A program made the position numbers and the translations under genes. A stretch of 64,000 bases of DNA from Rothia dentocariosa ATCC 17931 (GTDB lineage: Bacteria > Actinomycetota > Actinomycetes > Actinomycetales > Micrococcaceae), in the NCBI RefSeq assembly GCF_000164695.2, contig NC_014643.1, positions 124,001 to 188,000 on the forward strand, in the 5' to 3' direction. Under the pieces are notes generated by a model. The model was not told the DNA's origin. It saw nothing but the letters and a program-made list of their open reading frames with translations, and did not search any database. This document shows positions 25,299 to 34,503 of the stretch, piece after piece; position 1 is the first letter of the stretch, and every line of letters begins with the position of its first letter.

Positions 25299-26555
25299 AT
25301 GAGTAGCCCAAACGCCACACCGCACGATCGTTCCCGCGAAAACGAACCGGCGCCCGATAATCCCCTGGAGGATGCGCTCTGGGCGGCGCTCGCGCGCGTG
25401 GAAGACCCCGAGCTGCGCCGTCCTATCACCGAACTTGGCATGGTGGAATATGCCCGGGTTCTCGCCGAAGAAGACGACCCGCAGCGGCGTTATGCCCAGG
25501 TGAAAGTTCTGCTGACCATTGAGGGATGCCCGCTCAAAAACACAATCGACACCCAAGTGCGCGAGGCGGCTGCCGCCGTCACCGGCATCGATCGCGTGCA
25601 GCTTGAGCTTGGTGCCATGAACTCCGAACAGCGCGGCGCCCTCAAATCCCGGCTCAAGCCCGAACGTACCAATCCCTTTACCGCACCCGGTTCGCTCACC
25701 CGCATCTTCGGGGTGGTTTCCGGTAAGGGAGGTGTAGGAAAATCCTCCATGACCGCAAATCTCGCGGCGGCATTTGCCTCGCGAGGTCTTGCCGTCGGCA
25801 TTATCGACGCGGATGTGCACGGCTTCTCGATCCCGGGACTCATGGGCATTACGGAAGCCCCCACCCGACTGGATGACCTCATTATTCCCCCGACCGTAGA
25901 CGTTCCTGCCTCGGTACGAGGTAAAGACGATACGGGCGGGCAAGAGTCGGCGACTGGCGCATCCGGCGGTTTTGTGAAAGTTATTTCAATTGGCATGTTT
26001 CTCAAGGATAATCAGCCCGTCGCCTGGCGCGGACCGATGCTGCACCGGGCGCTTGAACAGTTCATTCTTGACGTTCACTTTGGCGCGCTCGATGTTCTGC
26101 TGCTTGATCTTCCCCCGGGTACCGGCGATATTGCGATCTCAATGGCGCAGTTGCTTCCCAACGCCGAGTTGATTCTGGTCTCCACCCCGCAGCATGCGGC
26201 GGTGGATGTCGCCGAACGTGCCGGTACCCTCAGCCTGCAGACACAGCAAAAGGTGGTGGGCGTGATCGAGAATATGGCGGCGATGACTCTACCCGACGGT
26301 ACTGTGTTAGAGATGTTCGGTTCAGGCGGCGGCGAGCATCTGGCGAAACGTCTGACCGAGGCGCTGGACTATTCGGTGCCGCTGCTCGGTTCGGTTCCGC
26401 TTGATGTTGCCCTGCGTACCGGCGGTGATGAGGGTATGCCCGTGGTGTGGGGCCACCCGGAGTCCGCAACTTCTGTAGAAATTAGGAATATTGCTGCGCA
26501 GCTCTTGCGCCGCAAGGATTCTCTGGCGGGCAAGCCGCTGTCGCTAATCGTGTAG
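25299..26555 (+). CDS. mrp: Mrp/ApbC-family iron-sulfur cluster carrier ATPase
   Basis: P-loop ATPase thought to carry and transfer iron-sulfur clusters. An N-terminal MIP18/DUF59 domain (DALWAALARVEDPELRRPITELGMV) is followed by the deviant Walker A SGKGGVGKS at 141-149, IDADVHGFSIPGLMG and LLLDLPPGTGDIAISM. The CxxC that holds the bridging cluster in many Mrp proteins is absent: the corresponding region reads ENMAAMTLPDGT, as in other actinobacterial homologues I remember. Length 418 aa. GAGGAG lies nine to ten bases before the ATG. The synteny CBS-DUF1003-mrp resembles mycobacteria. Confidence 0.92.
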   Translation: MSSPNATPHDRSRENEPAPDNPLEDALWAALARVEDPELRRPITELGMVEYARVLAEEDDPQRRYAQVKVLLTIEGCPLKNTIDTQVREAAAAVTGIDRVQLELGAMNSEQRGALKSRLKPERTNPFTAPGSLTRIFGVVSGKGGVGKSSMTANLAAAFASRGLAVGIIDADVHGFSIPGLMGITEAPTRLDDLIIPPTVDVPASVRGKDDTGGQESATGASGGFVKVISIGMFLKDNQPVAWRGPMLHRALEQFILDVHFGALDVLLLDLPPGTGDIAISMAQLLPNAELILVSTPQHAAVDVAERAGTLSLQTQQKVVGVIENMAAMTLPDGTVLEMFGSGGGEHLAKRLTEALDYSVPLLGSVPLDVALRTGGDEGMPVVWGHPESATSVEIRNIAAQLLRRKDSLAGKPLSLIV

Positions 26556-26592
26556 AGTTTTCCGGATAGCTCGCAGAAGAGCTCACAAGAAT

Positions 26593-26643
26593 ATAAGTAT
26601 GCTGGGTATCGAGATTCGTATTCTCGATGCCCAGCATACTTAT
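26593..26643. terminator. Bidirectional terminator between mrp and glycosyltransferase
   Basis: 22-bp arms with one mismatch (26593-26614 and 26622-26643; ATAAGTATGCTGGG on the left) and a 7-base loop between convergent genes. Confidence 0.8.
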
Positions 26644-26720
26644 GCGCAGCCGAACGCCTCAGGGTTTAGGACAAGAGCATCCCGGGGACCACCCACCCGA
26701 ACGCTCAGAGGGTAAAAGTA

Positions 26721-28199
26721 TTAGGGTATATTCAAGTCCCCCGGACCGTGACTATGCCACAGCCAACCTACCCATATCAGCTGTAAAACAAGCCCGAAGA
26801 ACACCAAAAGCCAGCGATACGCCCTTGAGTCTTTTCCATAGTTTATGAGCACGAGTGCAAGTGGGAAAAGAGGCAACAGAATACGGAATGTTGAGGTCTG
26901 CGGAAGCCAGAAGACCCCCAGATAAACCATATAGGCAGCACACCAGATCAGCATGACGGGATGCAGCAGAGAGCGGGTGCTACGTGAAAAAATCCAGCAG
27001 AAATAGGCGAAGAAGCCTACGGCAACCAGCAGGGCAACAGCCCACATGTTCCACTGCGGCAGGTAGATATTCAGGTTAGTAACCCACTGCACCACATAGT
27101 GCTGCCCGTCATCGACAGTACGCCCGCTCCAGCCTATTTCAGTGGCAAGATAAGCGTCTATCCGCCCCGTCGCAATCGCTGCGTGAAGCGCATGCCCCAG
27201 CGCGAAGAAACACACGATCAAGGCGCTGATAAGGTGCAAGGATCGTGCCGCAAATGCGCCCATCAGAGCTTGCCCAGTGCTGAGGGCCGAAGGTCCATCA
27301 GCCGCGCGGCGAACATGGTATTCAGAGGCCACACAATACAGCCACCATATACCAGCGAGCGCGCCGAGGGGAACGCCGACGGGTCGGGACTGTGTGGCGA
27401 GAAACGCCACCGGTATAGCCCAAAGGTACCGGTCATATGCCAAAAGTAGGATAAACAGGGCAATCGCGAAAATGGTCAGAGACTCCGCATACCCGGTTCC
27501 AAAAATAACCGCTGGTCCGCAAAAACCATAGGCAGCAACCGACCATAGTGCCAGGGAACGATGCGGTGATTCCTGGCTCGCACGAATCTCGAATACTCCG
27601 TGCTCACGCCAGTTGAGGCATCCCACGAAGAGCAGATAGATGACCCACGCGAGGGCAAAGCTCACTACTACGCTGAGCATCACGGTGCTGAGGGCAAAAG
27701 GAATACCCGTGGTATCGGCTATGAACCCCGCAATAGTAGGTTGGGCAGGAAGGAAAGCCCACGTATTATGCCCAACAACTCCGTTATCGTATACGGGTAG
27801 TTGGACGGGGTATCCGTTCTTGTAAATCCGTTCGTACCATTCGGCGTCCCACCACCCCAAATATTCAAGAAGGGTGGGCACATGGCCGTCGCCCATTTTC
27901 TGCTGACCGGCAACCTGCTGCATACCGACAACCCAGAAAACGATAAACCCCCATAGGCGGCTGGGTGCCCAAATACTAAGCACCTGAGCCCAGGCCGGTA
28001 ACGCAGCAAAACGATGCGCCACCCGGTGCAGAGCAGCAGTCGCGGAAGTACCGAGGGAGTCGAAAAAGAAGAAGCCGCCGGTATGTAAGGTAAAACGAGT
28101 GGGATTAAAACGTTCTGCCCTGCGCGGGTTTAGCGGTGAAATGGGGCCCCGTGGTTTTTCCGCCTCACCATACGTGGGGCTATCAAGGCTTTCGCTCAT
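26721..28199 (-). CDS. Membrane glycosyltransferase, GT-C/PIG-V-like (paralogue 1)
   Basis: Polytopic membrane protein of 492 aa with about ten apolar segments. After the first helix it carries WWDAEWYERIYKNGYP, the [RW]WDxxWYxxIxxxGYP motif of PIG-V-like mannosyltransferases, whose Asp is the likely catalytic base. Donors in this class are polyprenyl-phosphate sugars and the acceptor is on the outer face. LATQSRPVGVPLGALAGIWW and LPQTSTFRILLPLFPL are shared with the paralogue at 28890-30392. Together with tatB between them, the two form a leftward group. The substrate is unknown. Confidence 0.82.
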   Translation of the reverse strand: MSESLDSPTYGEAEKPRGPISPLNPRRAERFNPTRFTLHTGGFFFFDSLGTSATAALHRVAHRFAALPAWAQVLSIWAPSRLWGFIVFWVVGMQQVAGQQKMGDGHVPTLLEYLGWWDAEWYERIYKNGYPVQLPVYDNGVVGHNTWAFLPAQPTIAGFIADTTGIPFALSTVMLSVVVSFALAWVIYLLFVGCLNWREHGVFEIRASQESPHRSLALWSVAAYGFCGPAVIFGTGYAESLTIFAIALFILLLAYDRYLWAIPVAFLATQSRPVGVPLGALAGIWWLYCVASEYHVRRAADGPSALSTGQALMGAFAARSLHLISALIVCFFALGHALHAAIATGRIDAYLATEIGWSGRTVDDGQHYVVQWVTNLNIYLPQWNMWAVALLVAVGFFAYFCWIFSRSTRSLLHPVMLIWCAAYMVYLGVFWLPQTSTFRILLPLFPLALVLINYGKDSRAYRWLLVFFGLVLQLIWVGWLWHSHGPGDLNIP

Positions 28200-28315
28200 C
28201 GGCGTATTCTCCTGGGCGGTGCGGTGTCTCGGAAGTTAGGTGATGTTTTTACTGAAGTTTTATGTTTCTCAAGGCTTTATCTATGTGACTGTCGCTAGAG
28301 CTTCGCACATAGTAA

Positions 28316-28340
28316 ATCCCCTGCCGTAGGGCTAGGGGAT
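28316..28340 (-). terminator. Small hairpin after tatB
   Basis: Perfect 7-bp arms ATCCCCT/AGGGGAT, 24 bases beyond the tatB stop. Weak T content on the minus strand. Confidence 0.4.
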
Positions 28341-28363
28341 CTTCCATAGAATCTAAGCCTTGT

Positions 28364-28735
28364 TTAGGTCGCTTCCGTATCGTAGGGAGCATAGGCACCG
28401 CGCGGCAGCCGGTTTAGATTTGATGCGGCGGGCTTGTTCGCTTCGGAGCGTTCTTTAGCTTCACGTGCCCGTTCTGCATCGTCTTCCGCGAAGGCTTCGC
28501 GCACAATAACGCGGGGGTCATACTGACGGGGATCATACTGACGCCAGTTGATTTCGTTGAGTGTTGCATCCCCCAGCGTATCTTTAAACTCGTCTCGGGC
28601 TTCGAAGGCCATTCGACGAACTGTTTTGATGAGTTCCTTGATTTGGCGCACGTATTCGGGCATGCGTTCGGGGCCGATCACGAAGAACGTGAGAACGGCT
28701 AAGACGACGAACTCAGTGCCACTAATACCAAACAC
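28364..28735 (-). CDS. tatB: Sec-independent protein translocase subunit TatB
   Basis: Recognises twin-arginine signal peptides together with TatC. The N-terminal membrane helix and hinge are MFGISGTEFVVLAVLTFFVIGPERMPEY, including the conserved E near residue 8 and the FVIGPERMP hinge. An amphipathic helix follows (VRQIKELIKTVRRMAFEARDEF) and then a variable charged tail (QYDP repeated). Length 123 aa. tatA and tatC are not in the window. Hairpins before and after suggest that it is its own transcription unit. A twin-arginine lipoprotein candidate is encoded at 151-942. Confidence 0.93.
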   Translation of the reverse strand: MFGISGTEFVVLAVLTFFVIGPERMPEYVRQIKELIKTVRRMAFEARDEFKDTLGDATLNEINWRQYDPRQYDPRVIVREAFAEDDAERAREAKERSEANKPAASNLNRLPRGAYAPYDTEAT

Positions 28736-28837
28736 AAGATATAGAGTACCAGCATCTTGAGTGCGACGGGAATTGCCACGAGGGCTTTTATGAGGTGTTT
28801 CGCACTGAGCCGCACGGTTTTATCGTCTATATGTGAT

Positions 28838-28871
28838 GCGCATCCCGCCGTAATCTCCCGCCGGGATGCGC
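28838..28871 (-). terminator. Hairpin after glycosyltransferase paralogue 2
   Basis: Perfect 10-bp arms GCGCATCCCG/CGGGATGCGC just past the stop codon of the gene at 28890-30392. No T tail. Confidence 0.6.
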
Positions 28872-28889
28872 CTGGGTATACCGTTCGGT

Positions 28890-30392
28890 TTAGGGCGGGT
28901 AGTCCCCGCCGCCCGGTAGTTGCTTCCAATGCCACAGCCAGCCCACCCAGACAAGCTGCAGAAGAGCCCCGGACCCAATCAGCAGCCACCGGTAGGCGCG
29001 CGAAGAGGATATCGCCACGATGGGAAGCATGAGTGGAAAGAGGGGCAGAAGCAGCCGGAAAGTTGAAGACTGTGGGTTGAGGAAAATCAGTAGATAGGCG
29101 CCATAACATGCGCACCAGAGGATGATGGGACTTGCGAGAACCCGTTTCACGAGCGGGCTTGCCAGAAAGGCTGCATACCCCACAATCAGGAGCGGGAAAA
29201 GGAGGATCGTGAAGTACCCGAAGTATGCTATACCCTGAGAAATCCAGGGTGCCACGGGTGCAAGATCGCCCTGGCGCCAGGCGGTTTCGGTGGCGGTGTA
29301 GGCGTCAATACGACCGGTTATTTGCCAGGCATAGATTGGCCAAATGAGCGCGCAGAAGCAGATGAAAAGGGCACTGCCAAGCTGCGGCAGGCTGCGTAAG
29401 AAAACGCTCTCGAACCTTTCTTGGTCTTCGCCGCGCTGACGGCGTTGCTGCTGTGCCTTAGCCTCTGTAATCAGGCAGGCGAACCACCATAGCCCGGCGG
29501 TGGCACCCAAGGGCACCCCAACCGGGCGAGACAAGCATGCCAGGAGCGCGACGGGCATCATGAGCAGATACTGCTTGCGCATCATCAGCAGTAGAACCCA
29601 AACGAGGAATACGAGGTTTAAGGATTCGGCATAGGGCACTTGCAGCACCGGGGCAACCGGCAGAAACGCTACCGCCGCAACCGCCCAGAGCGCCAGATTG
29701 TGCCGTGAAGTTTTTACATCCTTCGAGTCTTCGGTGCTCGACGCTGCCTCAGATACCTTTTCGCCATGCGATTGGTCTCGGTAACCCACAATATTCAGGC
29801 TCGTGGTGAAGAGCAGGTAGATAACCCATGCGGCAGCGAACCCAGCCAAGAGCGCCACTGTAGCCGCTACTGGATAGTAACCGATCCCTGTGATCCGGTT
29901 AATACCGCCAGCGATCAGGGGGAATAGCGGGTAAAATGCCCAGGGATTTTGCGCCACCGCTCCGGTGGAATCATAGGGCAGCTTACTCGGGTACCCGGAT
30001 TGCGCAATCTGCCCATACCAGCTGGAATCCCAGGTGCTAATGAAGGGAAGGTACCCCAGATGCTGACCCCAGGGACCGAGCAGCTGTTGGTTGCCAACCA
30101 CAGAAAAAATAATGAATCCCCAGACGCGGCTGAAAGCGTAAACGAGCATGACTTGCAGCCAAGCGGGAAGTCTTAGAAAGGCATCGCCCATACGGCGCAA
30201 ACGCTCCCCCGATGCTATATACAACCATGTGATATCGGCATTGAGGGTAGAAGTTTTTGAGGGGTTTTTATCCTCATCTCGGCTGGATGTGCTGGCAGGC
30301 TTAGTCTGTGACACCGGTTTGTTCGCTGAGCTCCAGGGAATAGAGGGCACGGTGGTGTGCTGCTGGGGAGTTTTATCAGAGGGATTGTTCAT
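28890..30392 (-). CDS. Membrane glycosyltransferase, GT-C/PIG-V-like (paralogue 2)
   Basis: 500-aa polytopic membrane protein, similar over its length to the product at 26721-28199. The diagnostic segment is TWDSSWYGQIAQSGYP, with the catalytic-type Asp. Also shared are LPAWLQVMLVYAFSRVWGF, LLACLSRPVGVPLGATAGLWW and LNPQSSTFRLLLPLFPL. The first ~75 residues are a polar, Ser/Thr/Pro-rich cytosolic extension. Its ATG overlaps the stop of the upstream 73-aa gene (ATGA), indicating coupled translation. It probably transfers a sugar from a lipid-phosphate carrier to a cell-envelope acceptor; donor and acceptor are unknown. Confidence 0.82.
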   Translation of the reverse strand: MNNPSDKTPQQHTTVPSIPWSSANKPVSQTKPASTSSRDEDKNPSKTSTLNADITWLYIASGERLRRMGDAFLRLPAWLQVMLVYAFSRVWGFIIFSVVGNQQLLGPWGQHLGYLPFISTWDSSWYGQIAQSGYPSKLPYDSTGAVAQNPWAFYPLFPLIAGGINRITGIGYYPVAATVALLAGFAAAWVIYLLFTTSLNIVGYRDQSHGEKVSEAASSTEDSKDVKTSRHNLALWAVAAVAFLPVAPVLQVPYAESLNLVFLVWVLLLMMRKQYLLMMPVALLACLSRPVGVPLGATAGLWWFACLITEAKAQQQRRQRGEDQERFESVFLRSLPQLGSALFICFCALIWPIYAWQITGRIDAYTATETAWRQGDLAPVAPWISQGIAYFGYFTILLFPLLIVGYAAFLASPLVKRVLASPIILWCACYGAYLLIFLNPQSSTFRLLLPLFPLMLPIVAISSSRAYRWLLIGSGALLQLVWVGWLWHWKQLPGGGDYPP

Positions 30393-30610
30393 CGGGAATG
30401 TTGGGGTAGAACCGGTGATGAGGTCAAGGTACTTTCGTCGCTTACGGACTCCCGAGGTGCTGTTTTATCCGCGAACACGTCTAGTCCATCCCGAGCGATA
30501 TAGGCCGCTAACTTCTTGCCGGGGTATAGTCGCTGGCTGGTGAGACCAAAAGTTCCCAGCAGGGTGAGGATCAGAACCACCACCGCCAGAAGCGTGATCA
30601 GGATGTTCAT
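30389..30610 (-). CDS. Small single-pass membrane protein (73 aa)
   Basis: One N-terminal membrane helix (NILITLLAVVVLILTLLGTFGL) then a short polar tail. AAAGGTATCCC precedes the ATG at 30610. The stop overlaps the start of glycosyltransferase paralogue 2, so it is probably a real, cotranscribed gene. Not recognised as a known family; it might be an accessory subunit of the glycosyltransferase. Confidence 0.6.
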   Translation of the reverse strand: MNILITLLAVVVLILTLLGTFGLTSQRLYPGKKLAAYIARDGLDVFADKTAPRESVSDESTLTSSPVLPQHSR

Positions 30611-30864
30611 GGGATACCTTTTCAGTTCAGGTTCGGTTCACGGATCCTATGAGCCCTCAGATACGCCTGCCCTAGGAAACACGTACGTTTCTTAAGGCGT
30701 TCCCAAAGTAGCTGCTGATCGCCGTTGCCTGCATACAATAACGCATCCAGCGGGTGGGCGGCGCATCGCGGCTCATAGATTTACTCTATCTGTTCAGTCT
30801 AGCCTACCTGCCCGGCTGGCACAGATATTAAAGCGCGTATTTGCATCGGTGCGGGGTTTATCGG

Positions 30865-31998
30865 CTAGTCTTCGTCGACTTCGGTATGCAGCCAAAAAAG
30901 CAGATCGGTATAGCAGCGGGTAAGCGCGCTGAAGCTCACGTGCTCGTTGTCGGTGTGAGCAAGGAGCGCATCGCCGGGACCAAAATTCACCGCAGGAATA
31001 CCGATCTCGCTGAGCCGTGCCACGTCTGTCCACCCGTATTTGGGTTTGGGTTCCTGCCCGACAGCCGCGATAAGTGATGCCGCCAGCGGGGTATCTAATC
31101 CGGGCCGCGCCGCCGGAGAAAGGTCTACGAAGTCGAGCTCATAGCCGTCGAAAATTTCAGTAACGTGCGCTTTTGCCTCATCCAGGGTCTTATTCGGGGC
31201 AAACCTGTAGTTAATGTGCAGGGCGGCAGCATCGGGAATAACGTTCCCGGCGACTCCCCCGGAAACCTGAACGGCGTTGAGCCCTTCACGGTACGCTAGC
31301 CCCTCAACCTTGTAAGTTTGCGGCTCGTATTCCTCCAGAACACGCAGCGCCCCAGCAAGTTTGTGGATCGCGTTTTCACCCTTCCAGGCACGCCCGGAGT
31401 GCGCCGCGAGCCCGGCGGTGCGCAGGTAGAAACGCATCGTACCATTGCATCCGCCCTCAATAGTGCCGTCGGTGGGTTCCAAGAGCACACCAAAATCAGC
31501 GTCAGTCAGAAGTTCACCGTGGTTGCGAATGAGCCGCGCCATGCCGGAAAGTTCGCTGGCGACTTCCTCATGATCGTAGAACACGTAGGTGAGGTTGTAG
31601 TCGGTATCGTGCTCGCCCAGTTCTGCCGCCAATTTGAGCTGCACCGCAACGCCGCCCTTCATATCGGTGGCACCGCGCCCGTAGAGAATCCAGTCCCCGT
31701 TATCTTCAACAATGCTTGCGGGTACGGTTCCGAGCGATCCCGCAACCTTGGGCAGAGGTACGGTATCCAGGTGACCAGCCAGCAAAATGCGCGTGCGTTC
31801 CTCACCGTTGCGGGGGCCAAATTCGGTACGGGCTATCATAGCGTCACCATCACGGGTGAGATGCAGATGCGGATATGCACTGAGGGATTCATAAACGGCG
31901 TCTGCAATAGTTTTTTCTTCCCCGGAGACCGAATAAATATCAAGGAGCGTGCGGGTGAGTTCGGGCATCGAAACGTTCAGATCAAGCGAAATGGTCAT
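30865..31998 (-). CDS. dapE: Succinyl-diaminopimelate desuccinylase
   Basis: Hydrolyses N-succinyl-LL-diaminopimelate to LL-diaminopimelate in lysine and peptidoglycan synthesis. M20 metallopeptidase fold. The first metal ligand and catalytic Asp are in LLAGHLDTVPLP; the bridging Asp is in YGRGATDMKGG; the catalytic Glu pair is in YDHEEVASELSG. A substrate-binding Arg-Asn-rich loop surrounds HSGRAWKGENAIHKL. Start is ATG at 31998 (a TTG lies one codon upstream), with GGAAG about nine bases before. It diverges from dapD, as in other actinobacteria. Confidence 0.95.
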   Translation of the reverse strand: MTISLDLNVSMPELTRTLLDIYSVSGEEKTIADAVYESLSAYPHLHLTRDGDAMIARTEFGPRNGEERTRILLAGHLDTVPLPKVAGSLGTVPASIVEDNGDWILYGRGATDMKGGVAVQLKLAAELGEHDTDYNLTYVFYDHEEVASELSGMARLIRNHGELLTDADFGVLLEPTDGTIEGGCNGTMRFYLRTAGLAAHSGRAWKGENAIHKLAGALRVLEEYEPQTYKVEGLAYREGLNAVQVSGGVAGNVIPDAAALHINYRFAPNKTLDEAKAHVTEIFDGYELDFVDLSPAARPGLDTPLAASLIAAVGQEPKPKYGWTDVARLSEIGIPAVNFGPGDALLAHTDNEHVSFSALTRCYTDLLFWLHTEVDED

Positions 31999-32101
31999 CA
32001 AGGGGTCTTCCGTAGTTGCGCAACAGTCTTCGTGTTCAACCCTAGCATTTCAACCCGTGGGAGGCCGTGCGTTTTCCCTATACGGCGCCCGATAGCACAT
32101 C

Positions 32102-32107
32102 TATAAT
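32102..32107 (+). promoter_or_regulatory. -10 element of dapD (probable leaderless transcript)
   Basis: Consensus TATAAT ends seven bases before the ATG at 32115; there is no ribosome site. The position decides the start codon of dapD. Confidence 0.6.
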
Positions 32108-32114
32108 GGTGGGC

Positions 32115-33080
32115 ATGTCTGAAAACCTATCTTCCGAATCACGTTATGCTTCCGGTGTCGCGCTGGTGAATGTCGTGGCCGCCGGGAATGAGGCTGGGAC
32201 CGTACTCGATGCCTGGTTCCCCGCTCCCGCGCTAACCCAGACCCCCGACCTTTCTCTCGCCGATGAGCTGGATGCGCTCGTCGCCGACCACCCCGAACGT
32301 AACGCCCGTACTGAGGTGCGCACTGCCTCCATCAACCTGGATGAGGCCCCCGAGGATGCGGTCGATGCCTACCTGCGCCTGCACTTACTTTCGCATACGC
32401 TGGTACGCCCGAACAGCATCAATCTGGACGGACTGTTCGGCAAGCTGGCAAACGTGGCGTGGACGAATCACGGGCCGGTACTCGCCAGCGAGTTTCAGAA
32501 ACTTGCGCTGGGGCTTCGTAAGCTCGGGCACCTGAGCGTGAGCCATATCGATAAGTTCCCGCGCCTAGTGGATTATGTGGTTCCCGCCGGGGTGCGTGTG
32601 GGCGACGGCGACCGCCTGCGTCTGGGTGCGCATCTGAGCCCCGGCACCACAGTCATGCACGAGGGCTTCGTGAATTTCAATGCGGGCACCTTGGGTACGT
32701 CGATGGTTGAGGGTCGCATTTCCCAAGGCGTTGTGGTGGGCGACGGTTCCGATGTGGGCGGCGGTGCTTCTACGATGGGCACGCTCTCCGGCGGCGGCAC
32801 GCAGCGCGTCTCGATTGGTGAACGTTCCCTGCTGGGTGCGGAGTCGGGGATCGGCATCGCGCTCGGCGACGACTGTGTGGTGGAAGCCGGTCTGTACGTG
32901 ACCGCCGGGTCGCGCGTGAGCGTGCTCATTCCGGGCGAGGAACCGCGCGTGGTCAAAGCCGCCGAGCTTTCTGGGGTCTCAAACCTACTGTTCCGCCGCA
33001 ATTCGGTCTCGGGTGCAATCGAGGTTCTGCCGCGTGCCAAGAACACCGTGGAACTCAACGATGCGCTGCACCTGAACTAA
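32115..33080 (+). CDS. dapD: Tetrahydrodipicolinate N-succinyltransferase
   Basis: Transfers succinyl from succinyl-CoA to tetrahydrodipicolinate, opening the succinylase branch of diaminopimelate synthesis. The protein (321 aa) has an actinobacterial-type N-terminal domain and a left-handed beta-helix of hexapeptide repeats from about residue 150 (VPAGVRVGDGDRLRLGAHLSPGTTVMHEGFV...), with the conserved FNAGTLGTSMVEGRIS and GGGASTMGTLSGGG. Start at 32115 rather than the longer frame, because TATAAT spans the upstream candidate codons. A terminator follows. Confidence 0.95.
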   Translation: MSENLSSESRYASGVALVNVVAAGNEAGTVLDAWFPAPALTQTPDLSLADELDALVADHPERNARTEVRTASINLDEAPEDAVDAYLRLHLLSHTLVRPNSINLDGLFGKLANVAWTNHGPVLASEFQKLALGLRKLGHLSVSHIDKFPRLVDYVVPAGVRVGDGDRLRLGAHLSPGTTVMHEGFVNFNAGTLGTSMVEGRISQGVVVGDGSDVGGGASTMGTLSGGGTQRVSIGERSLLGAESGIGIALGDDCVVEAGLYVTAGSRVSVLIPGEEPRVVKAAELSGVSNLLFRRNSVSGAIEVLPRAKNTVELNDALHLN

Positions 33081-33104
33081 TGCCGCTCCCCTAAATTTTT
33101 CACA

Positions 33105-33154
33105 CGAAAAGTCGCCTATTGGTCTCACATGTTCAACCGGTGGGCGGCTTTTCG
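33105..33154 (+). terminator. Terminator after dapD
   Basis: Arms CGAAAAGTCGCC and GGCGGCTTTTCG (12 bp, one wobble), with a second pairing inside (TTGGT/ACCGG). T-rich 3' arm. Confidence 0.7.
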
Positions 33155-33408
33155 GCATAAAAAGTATTCCAAAAGTCACGCGGATCAGGGCTAAGTGGTA
33201 CAGATGGTTTTCAAACGTGAAATACGCGAAGAACCTCCAGGTCAGCATACCGTTAAGACATACACAACACAGCCTCACAGGCCACGGAAAATCCGGCACG
33301 CGCATCGTGGGCGGGCTACTATATTAAGCGACGTTATCACGGGGTGAACACTCACCCACACACCATGAGGAAGCACGGGCAAAGCCTCGCGCCTTCCGCG
33401 AAAGGACA
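33155..33408. other. Upstream region of galE
   Basis: About 250 bases after the dapD terminator, presumably holding the galE promoter; a TATATT-like hexamer lies near 33320. No gene seen. Confidence 0.35.
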
Positions 33409-34425
33409 ATGATGAAGGTTCTCGTCACCGGTGGCGCCGGTTACATTGGTTCTCACACCGTTCTTGAACTCCTCAATGCCGGACACGAGGTTGTCGTCAT
33501 GGATAACCTGTCGAATTCTTCTGAAACTTCGCTACAGCGTGTTGCCGAGCTCGCCGGTCGCGCACCCGAGTTCCATAAGGTTGATCTGCTGGATTTTGAG
33601 GGCATGAAGAAACTCTTCCTCGAGATCCGCCCGGATGCAGTTATCCACTTCGCAGGATTGAAGGCCGTGGGTGAATCCGCCGAGAAGCCGCTATGGTACT
33701 ACCAGACAAATGTCGCCGGTACCCTGAACTTGCTCTACGCCATGGATGCCGCAGACTGCCGTTCTATCGTGTTCTCATCGTCCGCAACCGTGTACGGCGA
33801 GCCCGAATCCATGCCGCTCATTGAGAAGCTGAATATGGATGCACAGTCATGCTACGGCCGCACCAAGGAGCATATTGAAGACATGCTCGTAGACTTGGCA
33901 GCTTCCGATGACCGTTGGAATATCGCTCTGCTGCGCTACTTCAACCCCGTGGGTGCGCATGAATCCGGGCGTATCGGTGAGGATCCCTCGGGTATTCCCA
34001 ACAACTTGGTGCCATTTATCGCTCAGGTTGCAGTCGGCCGCCGCGAGCATCTGAACGTGTTCGGCAACGACTACCCCACCGTCGATGGCACCGGTGTGCG
34101 CGATTACATTCACGTCGTCGATCTTGCCGATGGTCACCTTAAGGCGCTGGATTACATTAGCGAGCACGGTGGTCTGCACACCTGGAACCTGGGTACCGGG
34201 AACGGCTACTCGGTGCTTGAGGTGCTGCATGCCTTCGAGAAAGCCTGCGGTAAAGAGTTGCCCTATAAGATCGTGGCACGCCGCCCCGGCGATGTTGCCG
34301 TTTCCTATGCCGATCCTTCCTCGGCGCTTGCTGATCTGGGGTGGAGCGCATCCCGAGATATTGACACTATGGTGCGCGATCACTGGAACTGGCAGAAAAA
34401 TAACCCGAATGGGTACGACGCCTAG
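33409..34425 (+). CDS. galE: UDP-glucose 4-epimerase
   Basis: Interconverts UDP-glucose and UDP-galactose using bound NAD. Short-chain dehydrogenase fold: VTGGAGYIGSHT at residues 6-17, MDNLSNSS, FAGLKAVGES, catalytic S124 (FSSSATVYGEP), Y149 and K153 (CYGRTKEH). C-terminal PTVDGTGVRDYIHVVDLADGH and NLGTGNGYSVLEV are typical. Length 338 aa. Two adjacent ATGs follow AAAGGAC; the second (33412) has the better spacing. It has its own strong terminator. Confidence 0.96.
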   Translation: MMKVLVTGGAGYIGSHTVLELLNAGHEVVVMDNLSNSSETSLQRVAELAGRAPEFHKVDLLDFEGMKKLFLEIRPDAVIHFAGLKAVGESAEKPLWYYQTNVAGTLNLLYAMDAADCRSIVFSSSATVYGEPESMPLIEKLNMDAQSCYGRTKEHIEDMLVDLAASDDRWNIALLRYFNPVGAHESGRIGEDPSGIPNNLVPFIAQVAVGRREHLNVFGNDYPTVDGTGVRDYIHVVDLADGHLKALDYISEHGGLHTWNLGTGNGYSVLEVLHAFEKACGKELPYKIVARRPGDVAVSYADPSSALADLGWSASRDIDTMVRDHWNWQKNNPNGYDA

Positions 34426-34450
34426 CCAACTGCCTCACTGAGAGGTTCCT

Positions 34451-34503
34451 AAGCCGGGTGCCTTATGCATAAGTTTGCATAAGGCACCCGGCTTTTATAT
34501 TTT
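34451..34503 (+). terminator. Strong rho-independent terminator after galE
   Basis: Perfect 19-bp stem (left arm AAGCCGGGTGCCTTATGCA) with a 6-base loop followed by TTATATTTTT. Confidence 0.9.
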
